A stretch of DNA of 64,000 nucleotides from Streptomyces sp. NBC_00582 (GTDB lineage Bacteria; Actinomycetota; Actinomycetes; Streptomycetales; Streptomycetaceae), in NCBI RefSeq assembly GCF_036345155.1, contig NZ_CP107772.1, positions 2,232,001 through 2,296,000 on the forward strand. The letters run 5' to 3'. The notes below the pieces were generated by a model that was given only the letters and a program-made list of their open reading frames with translations, searched no databases and was not told the DNA's origin. The position numbers and the translations under genes were made by a program. Numbering within the stretch: position 1 is the stretch's first letter; every line of letters starts with the position of its first letter. This document shows, piece after piece, positions 42,774 to 52,600 of the stretch.

Positions 42774-44090
42774 CTAGGCCGTGCGCAGGAACCGGTCGAG
42801 GACGTGGACGCCGAAGTGCAGGGCCTCGACGGGGACGCGTTCGTCGACGCCGTGGAAGAGCGCCTGGTAGTCGTAGCCGGGGGGCAGCTTCAGCGGGGCG
42901 AAGCCGTAGGCGGCGTCGATGCCGAGGCGGGAGAACTGCTTGGCGTCGGTGCCGCCGGACATGCAGTACGGCACGACGTGCCCCTCGGGGGCGAACTCCT
43001 CGACGGCGGCGCGCATCGTCGCGTAGAGAGGGGAGTCGACCGGTGCCTGGAGGGCGACGGAGTGGTGGCGGAACTCCCAGTCGACGTCGGGGCCGGTGAG
43101 TTCGTCGAGGGTGGCGGTGAACTCGTCCTCGGTGCCCCAGAGATAGCGTCCGTCGACATGGGCGACTGCCTCGCCGGGGATGACGTTGAGCTTGTAACCG
43201 GCTTCCAGCATGGTCGGGTTGGCGCTGTTGCGGACCGTCGCCTCGACGAGGGAGGCCGCCGGGCCCAGCTTCTTCAGTAGGACGTCCACGGATCCGGGGT
43301 CGTCGAGGGAGCTCTCCAGGCCGTAGAGGGCGGCGAGTTCGGTGAGGGCGGCGCGGACGGTGGGGGTGAGGCGCAGTGGCCAGGTGTGTTCGCCGATGCG
43401 GGTGACGGCGGCGGCGAGGCGGGTGACGGCGTTCTCGCGGTTGACCTTGGAGCCGTGTCCGGCGCGGCCACGGGCGGTGAGCCGGAGCCAGCCGGTGCCG
43501 CGCTCCCCCGCGGCGATGGGATAGATCTCCCGGCCGGCGCCGTCGTGGAAGGTGAACGCGCCGGACTCGCCGACGGCTTCGGTGCAGCCCTCGAAGAGGG
43601 CGGCGTGGCGGTCGGCGAGGAATCCGGCGCCGTCCTCGGCGTCGGCCTCCTCGTCCGCGGTGAGGGCGAGGACGATGTCACGGCGGGGGCGTAGGCCCTG
43701 CCGGGCCCAGGCGCGCACCACGGCGAGGATCATCGCGTCCATGTTCTTCATGTCGACGGCGCCGCGGCCCCACACCACGCCGTCGCGGACCTCGCCGGAG
43801 AAGGGGTGCACACTCCAGTCGGCGGCCTCGGCGGGGACGACGTCGAGGTGGCCGTGGAGGAGGAGGGCGTCGGCGGAGGGGTCGGTGCCCTCGATGCGGG
43901 TGACGACGTTGGTGCGTCCGGGGGTGCGTTCGAGGAGGGCCGGTGCGAGGCCTGCCTCGGCCAGTCGGGCGGCCGCGTACTCGGCGGCGGGCCGCTCCCG
44001 GCAGTCGCCGCCGCCGCGGTTGGTGGTGTCGATGCGGATGAGGTCGGAGGTGAACCGGACGACCTCGTCCCGTGCCTGCGCGTCAGTCAT
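42774..44090 (-). CDS. M20-family metallopeptidase (dipeptidase)
   Basis: 438 aa. The di-zinc ligands and catalytic residues are in LLLHGHLDVVPAEAADW (His81, Asp83), GRGAVDMKNMDAM, LTADEEADAEDGAG and, at the end, PYCMSGGTDAKQFSRLGI. This is the M20A group (dipeptidases, ArgE/DapE-like). It lies 15 nt upstream of the S9 gene on the same strand, with a fourth peptidase before it. The natural substrate is likely a di- or tripeptide. Confidence 0.92.
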   Translation of the reverse strand: MTDAQARDEVVRFTSDLIRIDTTNRGGGDCRERPAAEYAAARLAEAGLAPALLERTPGRTNVVTRIEGTDPSADALLLHGHLDVVPAEAADWSVHPFSGEVRDGVVWGRGAVDMKNMDAMILAVVRAWARQGLRPRRDIVLALTADEEADAEDGAGFLADRHAALFEGCTEAVGESGAFTFHDGAGREIYPIAAGERGTGWLRLTARGRAGHGSKVNRENAVTRLAAAVTRIGEHTWPLRLTPTVRAALTELAALYGLESSLDDPGSVDVLLKKLGPAASLVEATVRNSANPTMLEAGYKLNVIPGEAVAHVDGRYLWGTEDEFTATLDELTGPDVDWEFRHHSVALQAPVDSPLYATMRAAVEEFAPEGHVVPYCMSGGTDAKQFSRLGIDAAYGFAPLKLPPGYDYQALFHGVDERVPVEALHFGVHVLDRFLRTA

Positions 44091-44137
44091 CCCGCTCCCG
44101 TTTCCGTTCCCGTGCCCGTGCCGGCGTTCGGTCCCGC

Positions 44138-44190
44138 CGCTCAGCCGTACTGCTCAGACTTACTGCTCAGCCGTACTGCTCCTCGATCGC
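44138..44190. repeat. Duplicated 3' end of the M55 peptidase gene
   Basis: The last codons of the M55 gene, with the stop (GAGCAGTACGGCTGA on the minus strand), are followed by GAGCAGTAAGTCT and then a second GAGCAGTACGGCTGA. The gene end was thus copied into the 76-bp gap before the M20 gene. Confidence 0.7.
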
Positions 44191-45000
44191 GGCCGAGGCG
44201 ACGGTGGTGACCGCCTTGAAGGTGCGGATGCCCTCGTACATCGTGCCGCTGGTGTAGGCGATCCTACGTTCGCCGGTGCGGGTCACGCCGGGTACGACGG
44301 TGACGGCCAGGGCGAGGTGGGCGGCGTCGAACTCGACGGCGACCGTATACGGTCCACCGTCGACCGGATCCCGTCGACCGGCGAGGGTAGCCGCCTCCTT
44401 CGCGGCCGCGCGGATGTCGGCGGCGGTGCGGGCCGGGGTGCGGCACACCGCGGCGTAGCGGGAGACGTGGTCCTTGACGGCCACCTTCAGCGCCTCGGGG
44501 GCGTAGCCGAGGGCGTCCTCGCAGGCCACGTCGTCACCGGTGACGAGGACGACGGGGACGCCGTACTCGGCGACGACGTGGGCGTTGAGGAGGCCCTCGC
44601 TGGCGCGCACGTCGTTGAGCCAGACGCCGGTGATGGAGTTGGCGAGGTAGGTGTGGGCGAGGACGCCCTCCATGCCGGCGCCGGCGTGGTAGCCGACGAA
44701 GGCGACGCCGTCGACGTCGCCGTGCTGGACGCCTTCGACCATGGAGAGGGACTTGTGGCGGCCGGTGAGCATCTCGGCGCGGTCGTCGAGGCGTTCGAGG
44801 AGGAGGTTGCGCATGGTCCAGTGGGCCTCGTTGACGAGGACCTCGTCGGCGCCGCCGTCGAAGAAGCCGAGGACGGCCGCGTTGACGTCGGAGGTGAACA
44901 GGGACCGGCAGCGCTCCCACTCGGGGGTCCCGGGCAGCACGTCGGCCGGCCAGGTGACGCCGGTGGCGCCCTCCATGTCGGCGCTGATCAGGATCTTCAC
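44167..45000 (-). CDS. M55-family D-aminopeptidase (DppA-like)
   Basis: 277 aa. The family metal motif DMEGATG is at residues 8-14, with VNEAHWTMRNLL, FVGYHAGAGMEGVLAHTY, and LVTGDDVACEDALG further on. DppA of Bacillus subtilis, the reference enzyme, is a decameric zinc D-aminopeptidase acting on D-Ala-containing peptides. The gene is the first of a four-peptidase set (M55, M20, S9, S66) on one strand. Near residues 205-215 a GRRDPVDGGPY stretch coincides with one copy of the 21-bp repeat. ATG at 44998-45000. Confidence 0.92.
   Translation of the reverse strand: MKILISADMEGATGVTWPADVLPGTPEWERCRSLFTSDVNAAVLGFFDGGADEVLVNEAHWTMRNLLLERLDDRAEMLTGRHKSLSMVEGVQHGDVDGVAFVGYHAGAGMEGVLAHTYLANSITGVWLNDVRASEGLLNAHVVAEYGVPVVLVTGDDVACEDALGYAPEALKVAVKDHVSRYAAVCRTPARTAADIRAAAKEAATLAGRRDPVDGGPYTVAVEFDAAHLALAVTVVPGVTRTGERRIAYTSGTMYEGIRTFKAVTTVASAAIEEQYG
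44359..44379. repeat. Single copy of the 21-bp repeat in the M55 gene
   Basis: GTCGACCGGATCCCGTCGAC plus C differs from the S9-gene repeat consensus at four of 21 positions, and GTATACGGTCCACC just left of it fits the preceding unit. It encodes DPVDGG on the minus strand. Confidence 0.55.
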
Positions 45001-45248
45001 GTGCGGGGCCCCTTCCGCTGGAGGCTGCCGAGCCTAGGGGGCGGTGCCCCGGTCGCCCGGGTGGCGGCTCCGGACGTGGGCCAGTTGCTTCACCTGGCGG
45101 AGTGTCAGGAGCGTTTTTCGACGGACCGTACGCCCTCCAGGGCGCCGACGCGCTCGCCGAGGTAGCCGTACCGGCCGCCGGGGGCCGGTGTGCAGGGGGG
45201 CGGCTGAGCGGGGTGCGCGCGGAACCCCGGACCTCCAGGAGTCCTGGA
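45001..45248. other. Intergenic region without recognised gene
   Basis: Between the M55 gene (minus) and the operator of the persulfide operon (plus) I find no credible gene. The M55 ribosome binding site is at the left edge. A short T-rich GCGTTTTTCG at about 45110 is the only low-GC feature. The short open frames here have no ribosome binding site and no domain. Confidence 0.5.
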
Positions 45249-45301
45249 ATACCCCCGGGGGTATCTCTGTTACGGTGGTGTCCAGATACCCCCGGGGGTA
45301 A
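45249..45301 (+). promoter_or_regulatory. Two CsoR/CstR-type operators before the persulfide operon
   Basis: ATACCCCCGGGGGTAT at 45249-45264 and ATACCCCCGGGGGTAA at 45286-45301, 37 bp apart. This A/T-C5-G5-A/T palindrome is the known operator form of CsoR/CstR-family repressors. The second copy ends about 20 nt before the GTG of the MBL-rhodanese gene and must overlap the transcription start, so binding should repress. A third copy stands at 48368. Confidence 0.88.
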
Positions 45302-45322
45302 TTTTCAGCGAGGGAGAGTGCC

Positions 45323-46900
45323 GTGTTCTTTGCCGACGTCGTGGAGACCGAGGGGCTGGGCAACCGCAGTCATCTGGCGGGCGGTGCCCGTGCCGCGGTG
45401 GTCGTGGATCCGCCGCGGGACATCGACCGGGTGATCGCCGCGGCGGCCCGGCGCGGGGTGCGGATCGTGGCCGTCGCCGAGACCCACGTCCACAACGACT
45501 ACGTGAGCGGCGGCCTGGAGCTGGCCCGGCTGACGGGGGCCCGCTACCTGGTGCCGGCGGGGGCGGAGGTGGCGTACGCGCGCGTGCCGGTCGCCGACGG
45601 GGACGTGGAGCCGGTCGACGAGGAGCTGGTGCTGCGCGCGGTGGCCACGCCCGGGCACACCCCGCACCACACCGCGTACCTCCTCGAGGAGTCGGGGCGG
45701 CCGGTGGCGGCGTTCACGGGCGGTTCGCTGCTGATCGGTGGCGTGGGCCGCCCGGACCTGGTCGAGCCGCGACTGACGGAACGGCTGGCCCGGGCCCAGC
45801 ACGCCTCCGCGCACCGGCTCGCGGCCGAGCTCGGCGACGAGGTGGCGGTGCTGCCGACCCACGGTTTCGGAAGCTTCTGCTCCGCCGGACGGACGGGCGG
45901 CGAGGGTGCCACGATCGGGGCGCAGAAGGCGTCCAATCCGGCGCTGGCGCAGGACGTGGACACGTTCGTGAAGGACCTGCTGGCCGGGCTGGACGACGTG
46001 CCCGCGTACTACGCGCACATGGGCCCGGCCAACGCGGGCGGGCCCGCGCCGGTGGATCTGACGCCGCCCCAGCGGGCCGACGCGGCCGAGCTCGCCCGGC
46101 GGCTCGCGGCGGGTGAGTGGGTGGTGGATCTGCGCGGCCGGATGGCGTTCGCCGAGGGGCATGTGGCCGGGGCGTTCAACTTCGAGGTCGACGGGCAGCT
46201 CGCGACGTATCTCGCCTGGATGATCCCGTGGGGCAGGCCGGTGACGCTGCTCGCCGCGAGCGCCGGGGACGTCTCCCGGGCGCAGCGGGAGCTGATCCGG
46301 GTCGGTATCGACCGGCCGGCCGCGGCGGCCGTCGGCTCACCGGCCGACTGGCTCCCCGAGGGCGCGGCGCCGGCCTCGTTCCCCCGGTCCACGTTCGCGG
46401 GGCTCGCCGCCGCCCGCGCGCGCCGCGCGGACGTCGTCGTGCTCGATGTGCGCCGGGACGGCGAGCGGGCCGGCGGCTGGATCGAGGGCAGCGTCCACGT
46501 CCCCGTCCATGAGCTGCACCGGCGGCTGGCGGAGGTGCCGCCCGGCACGGTGTGGGTGCACTGCGCGGGTGGGATGCGTGCGGCGATCGCCGCGTCCCTG
46601 CTGGACGCGGCGGGCCGGTCGGTGGTGGCGGTCGACGACGGCTTCGCCGCGGCGGCCGAGGCCGGCCTGTCCCTCACCACCACCCCGACCGGCCCGGCGG
46701 CTTCGGCCGCCCCTGCCACCTCTGCCACCCCCGCCACCCCAGGCGCCCCAGCCGCCCCTGCCGCCCCTGCCGCCCCTGCCGCCCCTGCCGCCCCTGCCGC
46801 CCCTGCCGCCCGCGACGGATCAGCGGCCTGCGCCGCTCCCGCAAGCCGCTCCGGATCGGCAGTCTCCGCCGCTCCCGCAAGCCCCTCCGCTCGTGCCTGA
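45323..46900 (+). CDS. MBL-fold persulfide dioxygenase/rhodanese fusion
   Basis: 525 aa. The MBL domain has ETHVHNDYVSGG (His55, His57, Asp59) and TPGHTPHHTAY (His112), the mononuclear-iron pattern of ETHE1/persulfide dioxygenases. Two rhodanese domains follow. In the first the catalytic loop reads LLAASAGDVSR, without cysteine. The second has Cys414 in WVHCAGGMRAAIAA. This matches CstB/PDO-rhodanese fusions, which oxidise low-molecular-weight persulfides to sulfite and thiosulfate. About 75 C-terminal residues are Ala/Pro repeats. GTG at 45323 after GAGGGAGA. First gene of a sulfur-detoxification operon. Confidence 0.9.
   Translation: MFFADVVETEGLGNRSHLAGGARAAVVVDPPRDIDRVIAAAARRGVRIVAVAETHVHNDYVSGGLELARLTGARYLVPAGAEVAYARVPVADGDVEPVDEELVLRAVATPGHTPHHTAYLLEESGRPVAAFTGGSLLIGGVGRPDLVEPRLTERLARAQHASAHRLAAELGDEVAVLPTHGFGSFCSAGRTGGEGATIGAQKASNPALAQDVDTFVKDLLAGLDDVPAYYAHMGPANAGGPAPVDLTPPQRADAAELARRLAAGEWVVDLRGRMAFAEGHVAGAFNFEVDGQLATYLAWMIPWGRPVTLLAASAGDVSRAQRELIRVGIDRPAAAAVGSPADWLPEGAAPASFPRSTFAGLAAARARRADVVVLDVRRDGERAGGWIEGSVHVPVHELHRRLAEVPPGTVWVHCAGGMRAAIAASLLDAAGRSVVAVDDGFAAAAEAGLSLTTTPTGPAASAAPATSATPATPGAPAAPAAPAAPAAPAAPAAPAARDGSAACAAPASRSGSAVSAAPASPSARA
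46750..46812. repeat. 9-bp repeats encoding an Ala-Pro tail
   Basis: Six or more copies of a 9-bp unit, GCCCCTGCC, at the 3' end of the MBL-rhodanese gene, coding for APA units. The frame is kept. The tail extends beyond the folded rhodanese domain. Confidence 0.8.
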
Positions 46901-46927
46901 CGGCGCGCCGAACACTGGATCATCGCG

Positions 46928-47278
46928 ATGTCCGCATCCGCATCCGCATCCCGTATCACTCCCGCCCGGGCCCACCGGCTGCTCCGCGACGGCAGGGCCG
47001 TGCTGATCGACGTCCGTGAGGAGGGTGAGTTCGCCGCCGGTCACGCTCCGGGCGCCGTCCATCTGCCGCTCTCCGCGTGGATCGACGGCTCGGCGGGTCT
47101 GCCGGCCGGGCGCGAACCGGTGCTGATCTGCCGTTCCGGCAACCGCTCCCGGCAGGCCGCCGAGCTGCTCGCCGCGCGGGGTGTGTCCGTGCCGGATGTG
47201 GTCGGCGGCATGCGGGAGTGGGCCGCCCTGGGCCTGCCCGTCGTGAACGCGCGCGGGGTAGCGGGGACCGTGCGGTGA
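46928..47278 (+). CDS. Rhodanese-like sulfurtransferase
   Basis: 116 aa, single rhodanese domain. VLIDVREEGEFAAGHAPGAV leads to the active-site loop CRSGNRSRQAAELL with Cys68. A six-residue loop starting with Cys-Arg is usual for thiosulfate/persulfide sulfurtransferases. It sits between the dioxygenase and the TauE exporter; its stop overlaps the exporter start by 4 nt. ATG at 46928. Confidence 0.93.
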   Translation: MSASASASRITPARAHRLLRDGRAVLIDVREEGEFAAGHAPGAVHLPLSAWIDGSAGLPAGREPVLICRSGNRSRQAAELLAARGVSVPDVVGGMREWAALGLPVVNARGVAGTVR

Positions 47279-48018
47279 GCGCCTTTGTGCTGGCCCTGCT
47301 CGCCGGGGCCCTGGTCGGGCTGGCCCTGGGCGCGCTGGGGGCGGGCGGCAGCATCCTCACCGTCCCGGCGCTGATCTACCTGCTGGGTTTCGACCCGGCC
47401 TCGGCGACCACCGCGAGTCTGGTCATCGTGATCGTCACCTCGGTGACCGCCCTCGTGGCCCACGCGCGCGTGGGGGCGGTGCGCTGGCGGGCGGGGCTGC
47501 TGTTCGCGGCGGCGGGTGTCGTGCCCGCCGCGACGGCCGGCGCCCTGTCCGCGCGGATCCCGCAGACCGTACTGACCTCGATGTTCGCGGTGCTCGCCGC
47601 CGTGGCGGCCGTACGGATGCTGCGCCGGCGCCCCCCACGCGCGCGTACGTCGGTCTCGGCGGCCCGCGCGGCCGGAGCCGGGGCGGGGCTCGGCGCGGTG
47701 ACCGGGTTCCTCGGCGTCGGCGGCGGGTTCCTCGCCGTACCGGCGCTGGTGGGGGTGCTCGCCGTCCCCATGGGGGCCGCCGTGGGCACGAGTCTGCTGG
47801 TGATCGTCGCCAACGCGCTGGTGGCCCTCGGGGCGCGCGCCTGGACGGCGAGCGGCCTGGACTGGGACTTGATCACGCTGTTCCTGGCGACCGCCGTGCT
47901 GGGGGCGTGGGACGGGCGGCGGCTGGCCGCACGGGTATCCCCCGCCACCCTCCAGCGGATCTTCGGCGCGGTACTGCTGACCGTCGCGGCGGGGATGGGC
48001 CTGACGGCCGTGCTGTGA
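47275..48018 (+). CDS. TauE/SafE-family sulfite exporter
   Basis: 247 aa with about eight hydrophobic helices. The two half-repeats of the family are seen as GALGAGGSILTVPALIYLLG and GFLGVGGGFLAVPALVGVLA, with repeated TTASLVIV/GTSLLVIVA. These proteins export sulfite, sulfoacetate or thiosulfate. Following dioxygenase and rhodanese genes, it would remove the sulfite or thiosulfate they make. GTG start overlaps the rhodanese stop. Confidence 0.92.
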   Translation: MSAFVLALLAGALVGLALGALGAGGSILTVPALIYLLGFDPASATTASLVIVIVTSVTALVAHARVGAVRWRAGLLFAAAGVVPAATAGALSARIPQTVLTSMFAVLAAVAAVRMLRRRPPRARTSVSAARAAGAGAGLGAVTGFLGVGGGFLAVPALVGVLAVPMGAAVGTSLLVIVANALVALGARAWTASGLDWDLITLFLATAVLGAWDGRRLAARVSPATLQRIFGAVLLTVAAGMGLTAVL

Positions 48019-48073
48019 CCCCCCGGGCCTCCCCGGACCTCCTCCCCCGGCCTCCTCCCCCGGCCTTCTGCGC

Positions 48074-49033
<960 letters not shown>

Positions 49034-49759
49034 TCAGTCGGCCCGCCCCGCCACCAGCCACTTCGACGGCAGTTCGAGCACTGTGCCGTCCGGGCCGAAC
49101 TCGGTGGTCCTGAGGGGGAGTTCCCCACTCGCGAGGACGGTGAGCCCGGCCGTCTCCAGCAGGACGGGTACGGCGGCGTCCGCGACCTCGCCGGGCGCGA
49201 TGCCGTGGCGGAAGATCGGCGCGAGCTTCGGGGGCGGCCCGGCCGGGGCCTGGGCGAGACCGCCGAGGACGGCACCCGCGGCCTCGGACGGTTCGACGAG
49301 GAAGACCCGGCCGCGCTCGCCGAGGAGCGCGGCGATCCCGTCGGCGAGGGGCTGCCGGTCGGCGGGCTCGCACTGGTGCAGGACGCCTCTCATGTAGACG
49401 TGGGAGTCGCCGAGTTCGGTGTGCAGGGCTTGCGCGGCGCCCTGCTCGGCGGCGTCCAGCAGGCGGTACGTCGCCCGGCCGGCGGGGTCGGCGTGCCGGG
49501 CGTGGTCGAGGGCGGCGGCGGCCAGGTCGACGCCGACGACCCTCGGGAAGCGGTCGGCGAGGAAGCGGGTCTGGGTGCCGTTGCCGCAGCCGAGGTCCAC
49601 CAACGGCAGGGCGCTGTCGGCGACATGGGGTTCGAAGAGGGCGAGGTGGAGTGCGGCGGTCACGTTCGGGTCCGCGTCCCAGAAGACCGCCCCGGGGTCG
49701 TCGGGGGCCTCCCGCCAGAAGCCCTCCCAGGCCTCCCGGTACCGCATCGTCACGCTCAT
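49034..49759 (-). CDS. Class I SAM-dependent methyltransferase
   Basis: 241 aa from the ATG at 49757-49759, which follows GGGGAG. SAM motif I is LVDLGCGNGTQTRFLADRFP, followed by VVGVDLAAAALDHARHAD and the motif DSHVYMRGVLHQ. It resembles small-molecule methyltransferases of unknown substrate. It converges on the rhodanese-YgaP gene with 14 nt between stops. Confidence 0.88.
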   Translation of the reverse strand: MSVTMRYREAWEGFWREAPDDPGAVFWDADPNVTAALHLALFEPHVADSALPLVDLGCGNGTQTRFLADRFPRVVGVDLAAAALDHARHADPAGRATYRLLDAAEQGAAQALHTELGDSHVYMRGVLHQCEPADRQPLADGIAALLGERGRVFLVEPSEAAGAVLGGLAQAPAGPPPKLAPIFRHGIAPGEVADAAVPVLLETAGLTVLASGELPLRTTEFGPDGTVLELPSKWLVAGRAD

Positions 49760-49953
49760 CCCAACTCCCCAGGGGTGCGAGGCCGATCCGTCATGAGTGA
49801 CGGGCGAGTACGGTCTATCGCTCCGGAGGTGCGGCGACAAGCAGGGCGCGCGGTTCCTTCACGCCTGGTCCGCGCCGCGTACGCCGTTGTGCGCCCCTTG
49901 TGTCGAAAGGGACCGGCTCGGCAGTCAACATCCGTGCACGGAAAGGGAGTTGC

Positions 49954-52458
49954 TCAGCGCCTCGGCAGAGTCATCTCGAACCAGACGGACTTGCCGGTGC
50001 CCGTGCGGCTGGTGCCCCACTCGCGGGCCAGGGTGCTCACCACACGCAGTCCCCGTCCGGTCTCGTCCTTGGGCCCCGCGCTCAGCAGGGTCGGCAGGTC
50101 GTGGTCGTCGTCGTCCACCTCGCACAGCAGGGTCTCGCCGCGTATCAGCCTGAGGATGACGGGCCGGTCATGGGAGTGCCGTACGGCGTTGGTGACCAGC
50201 TCGCTCACCATCAGCTCGGCCGGGTACGCCAGTTTCGCCAGCCCCCAGTCGTGGAGCTGTTCGCGGACGACGGCGCGGGCCCGGGGGACCTCGGCCGGGT
50301 CGAGGGGGAAGCGCCACTCGGCGACGTCGTCGGGTTCGATGCCGCTGAGACGGGCCATCAGCAGGGCCACGTCGTCCTTGCGGCCGCCGCGGCCCGCCTC
50401 GGTGAAGGTCGCGGCGAGGGCGCGGATGATGGTGTCGCAGGCGTCGTCCATGGAGGCGGCCGGATGGGCGGCGGACTCGCACAGGGTCGCCAGGCCCACA
50501 CCGATGTCCTCGCCGCGCACCTCCACCAGCCCGTCGGTGCACATCACCAGCCGGTCGCCGGGTTCCACGCGGACGCACACCGATTCGAAGGGGACTCCGC
50601 CGACGCCGATCGGGGCGCCGGTGGGCAGGTCGAGGAGTTCGCTGCGGCCGTCCGCCGCGCGCACCAGCACCGGCGGGATGTGGCCCGCGTTGGCGAGGTG
50701 GAGTTCGCCGGCGATCGGGTCGTAGACGGCGTACAGGCAGGTCGCCAGGTAGGTGTCGCCGAGGCGCTGGGCCAGGTCGTCGAGGTTGCGCAGGAGCCTG
50801 GCGGGCGGCAGGTCGAGGGCGGCCATGGTCTGGACGGCCGTCCTCAACTGGCCCATCATGGCGGCCGAGTTGAGGCCGTGGCCCATGACGTCGCCGACGA
50901 CGAGGGCGGTGCGGGCGCCGGGGAGTTTCACGGAGTCGAACCAGTCGCCGCCCACCCGGCCGAGCAGGGTGCCGGGCAGATAGCGGGTGGCGATGTCGCA
51001 GCCCGCCCGGCGCGGCGGGATGTGCGGCAGCATGCTGTCCTGGAGGGTGTCGGCGACCGACTCCTGGTAGGTGTACATGCGGGCGTTGTCGAGCACGAGG
51101 CCCGCGCGGGCGGCGAGTTCGGCGCCGGTGACCCGGTCCATGTCGTTGAACTCGGCGCGCTCGGGGTGGCGCAGCAGGATCATGAACCCGAGGACGACGT
51201 TACGGGCCTTGAGCGGGACGACGAGCATGGAGCGGCCGGTGATGAGGGGCCGGATGTCGCGCTTTTCGAACTGCGAGGCGATGGCGTGGCCCATCTGCTC
51301 GCTGATGCGGGGCACGAGGACGGGTTGGCCGGTGGTCATGCACTGGAAGAACGGGGTGTGGGCGGGGAAGGGCATGGCCTCGCCGACGGGGACGACGTCG
51401 TCCCAGCGGCCGGGTTCGTCGGTGTGTTCGACGGCCACCCGGTGCCACATGGTCCGGGTGTCCGGCACGCCGTCGGGGAAGCCCTCGCCGGCGACGACCT
51501 GTTCACGCAGATAGGTGCCGGCGACGTCGGTGAAGCGGGGCACGACGGCCTTGCTGACCTCGACGATGGTGCGGGAGAGGTCGAGGGAGGTGCCGATCCG
51601 CCCGCTGACCTCGTTGAGGAACTCCAGGCGCTCGCGTACGGCGGCGTACTCGAGGTCCTCGCGCTCGTCGGCGGGATCGTCGGTGAGGTCGTCGGGCAGG
51701 GACAGGCCCTCGGCGGCGGCGCGGGCGGCGCGTTCACGGCGGGCTCTTCGCTCGACGCGGCGGGCGACGCCCCAGTCGGGGGTGACCGGGACCCGGTCGT
51801 TCTGGCTGAACTCCAGTACGGGATAGCCGAGTTCGAGGATCTGGGCGACGATGCGGGCGCTCTCGCCGACGCTCATGCTGGGCAGGATGTCGGGGAGCCG
51901 GCGGGCGAGTTCCTCGGCGCCGGGGAAGTCGGTGTGCAGGGCGAAGCCGGGCGCGATGCGTTCCACCGCGAGCGGGCCTGAGGGGTCCGCGGCCCGTGGG
52001 TCGCCGTGCAGTGCGGCGGCGTCGGCGGCGAGCACGAGCAGCCGTTCGCGGCCGGGGCCGACCAGCGGGTAGGCCCACCACAGGACGTCGGCGCGTTCCC
52101 CCTCCCGGCCGGGCACGGTGAGGCGGGCGCGTCCCGCGGCGGGGTAGCTGAGGCCCTGGTCGAGGGAGGACTCCAGGCCGGGTCCCAGGCCGTCGTAGGC
52201 GCCGTACTCGCCGTAGATCTCGCCGGGCTCGGGGAGGGCGCCGGAGACGGGGAGCAGGTCGATGGCGGGCTCGCCGAGCGCCTCCTCCTTGGCGACGCCG
52301 AAGAGCCGGCGTGCGCCGGTGCTCCAGTGGGAGACGAGGCCGTCGCGGTCGACGACGACCACGGCCAGGGGGACCCGTCCGGGGTCGGCGGTGCCGTCCA
52401 CCGCCGCGCTGTTCGCTCCGCGGCTGGGAGGTGCGTCCCTCTCGGTGCCACGGTCCAT
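49954..52458 (-). CDS. PAS/GAF-SpoIIE-HATPase phosphatase
   Basis: 834 aa from the ATG at 52456-52458. A PAS-like N-terminal region (LAVVVVDRDGLVSHWSTGAR RLFGV, about 30-130) is followed by a GAF-type domain (about 290-450). The SpoIIE/PP2C phosphatase domain has VGGDWFDSVKLPGARTALVV, DVMGHGLNSAAMM and CTDGLVEVRGEDI, with the metal-binding Asp residues. The C-terminal HATPase has ELVTNAVRHSHDRPV and DETGRGLRVV. Such Streptomyces proteins act as anti-anti-sigma phosphatases or serine kinases in sigma-factor partner-switching. No anti-sigma pair is adjacent. Sensing of a cytosolic small ligand via PAS/GAF is likely. Confidence 0.92.
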   Translation of the reverse strand: MDRGTERDAPPSRGANSAAVDGTADPGRVPLAVVVVDRDGLVSHWSTGARRLFGVAKEEALGEPAIDLLPVSGALPEPGEIYGEYGAYDGLGPGLESSLDQGLSYPAAGRARLTVPGREGERADVLWWAYPLVGPGRERLLVLAADAAALHGDPRAADPSGPLAVERIAPGFALHTDFPGAEELARRLPDILPSMSVGESARIVAQILELGYPVLEFSQNDRVPVTPDWGVARRVERRARRERAARAAAEGLSLPDDLTDDPADEREDLEYAAVRERLEFLNEVSGRIGTSLDLSRTIVEVSKAVVPRFTDVAGTYLREQVVAGEGFPDGVPDTRTMWHRVAVEHTDEPGRWDDVVPVGEAMPFPAHTPFFQCMTTGQPVLVPRISEQMGHAIASQFEKRDIRPLITGRSMLVVPLKARNVVLGFMILLRHPERAEFNDMDRVTGAELAARAGLVLDNARMYTYQESVADTLQDSMLPHIPPRRAGCDIATRYLPGTLLGRVGGDWFDSVKLPGARTALVVGDVMGHGLNSAAMMGQLRTAVQTMAALDLPPARLLRNLDDLAQRLGDTYLATCLYAVYDPIAGELHLANAGHIPPVLVRAADGRSELLDLPTGAPIGVGGVPFESVCVRVEPGDRLVMCTDGLVEVRGEDIGVGLATLCESAAHPAASMDDACDTIIRALAATFTEAGRGGRKDDVALLMARLSGIEPDDVAEWRFPLDPAEVPRARAVVREQLHDWGLAKLAYPAELMVSELVTNAVRHSHDRPVILRLIRGETLLCEVDDDDHDLPTLLSAGPKDETGRGLRVVSTLAREWGTSRTGTGKSVWFEMTLPRR

Positions 52459-52600
52459 GGCCCAGGCCCTCTCTCCCCAGAGCTGTGCAAGATCTGTCCG
52501 CAGCAACAACCGTACGGCGCACGCCGGTCGCCATGTGCGGCAATTCTGTAATTGGTTTCACCGGAGCACGCCGGGGTACGCCGCCGGGTCGTTCGACCGG

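Noticed and set aside
45034..45363. Minus-strand gene in the persulfide promoter
   Set aside because: It would run over both operators and the promoter, is Arg/Pro-rich and lacks a ribosome binding site.
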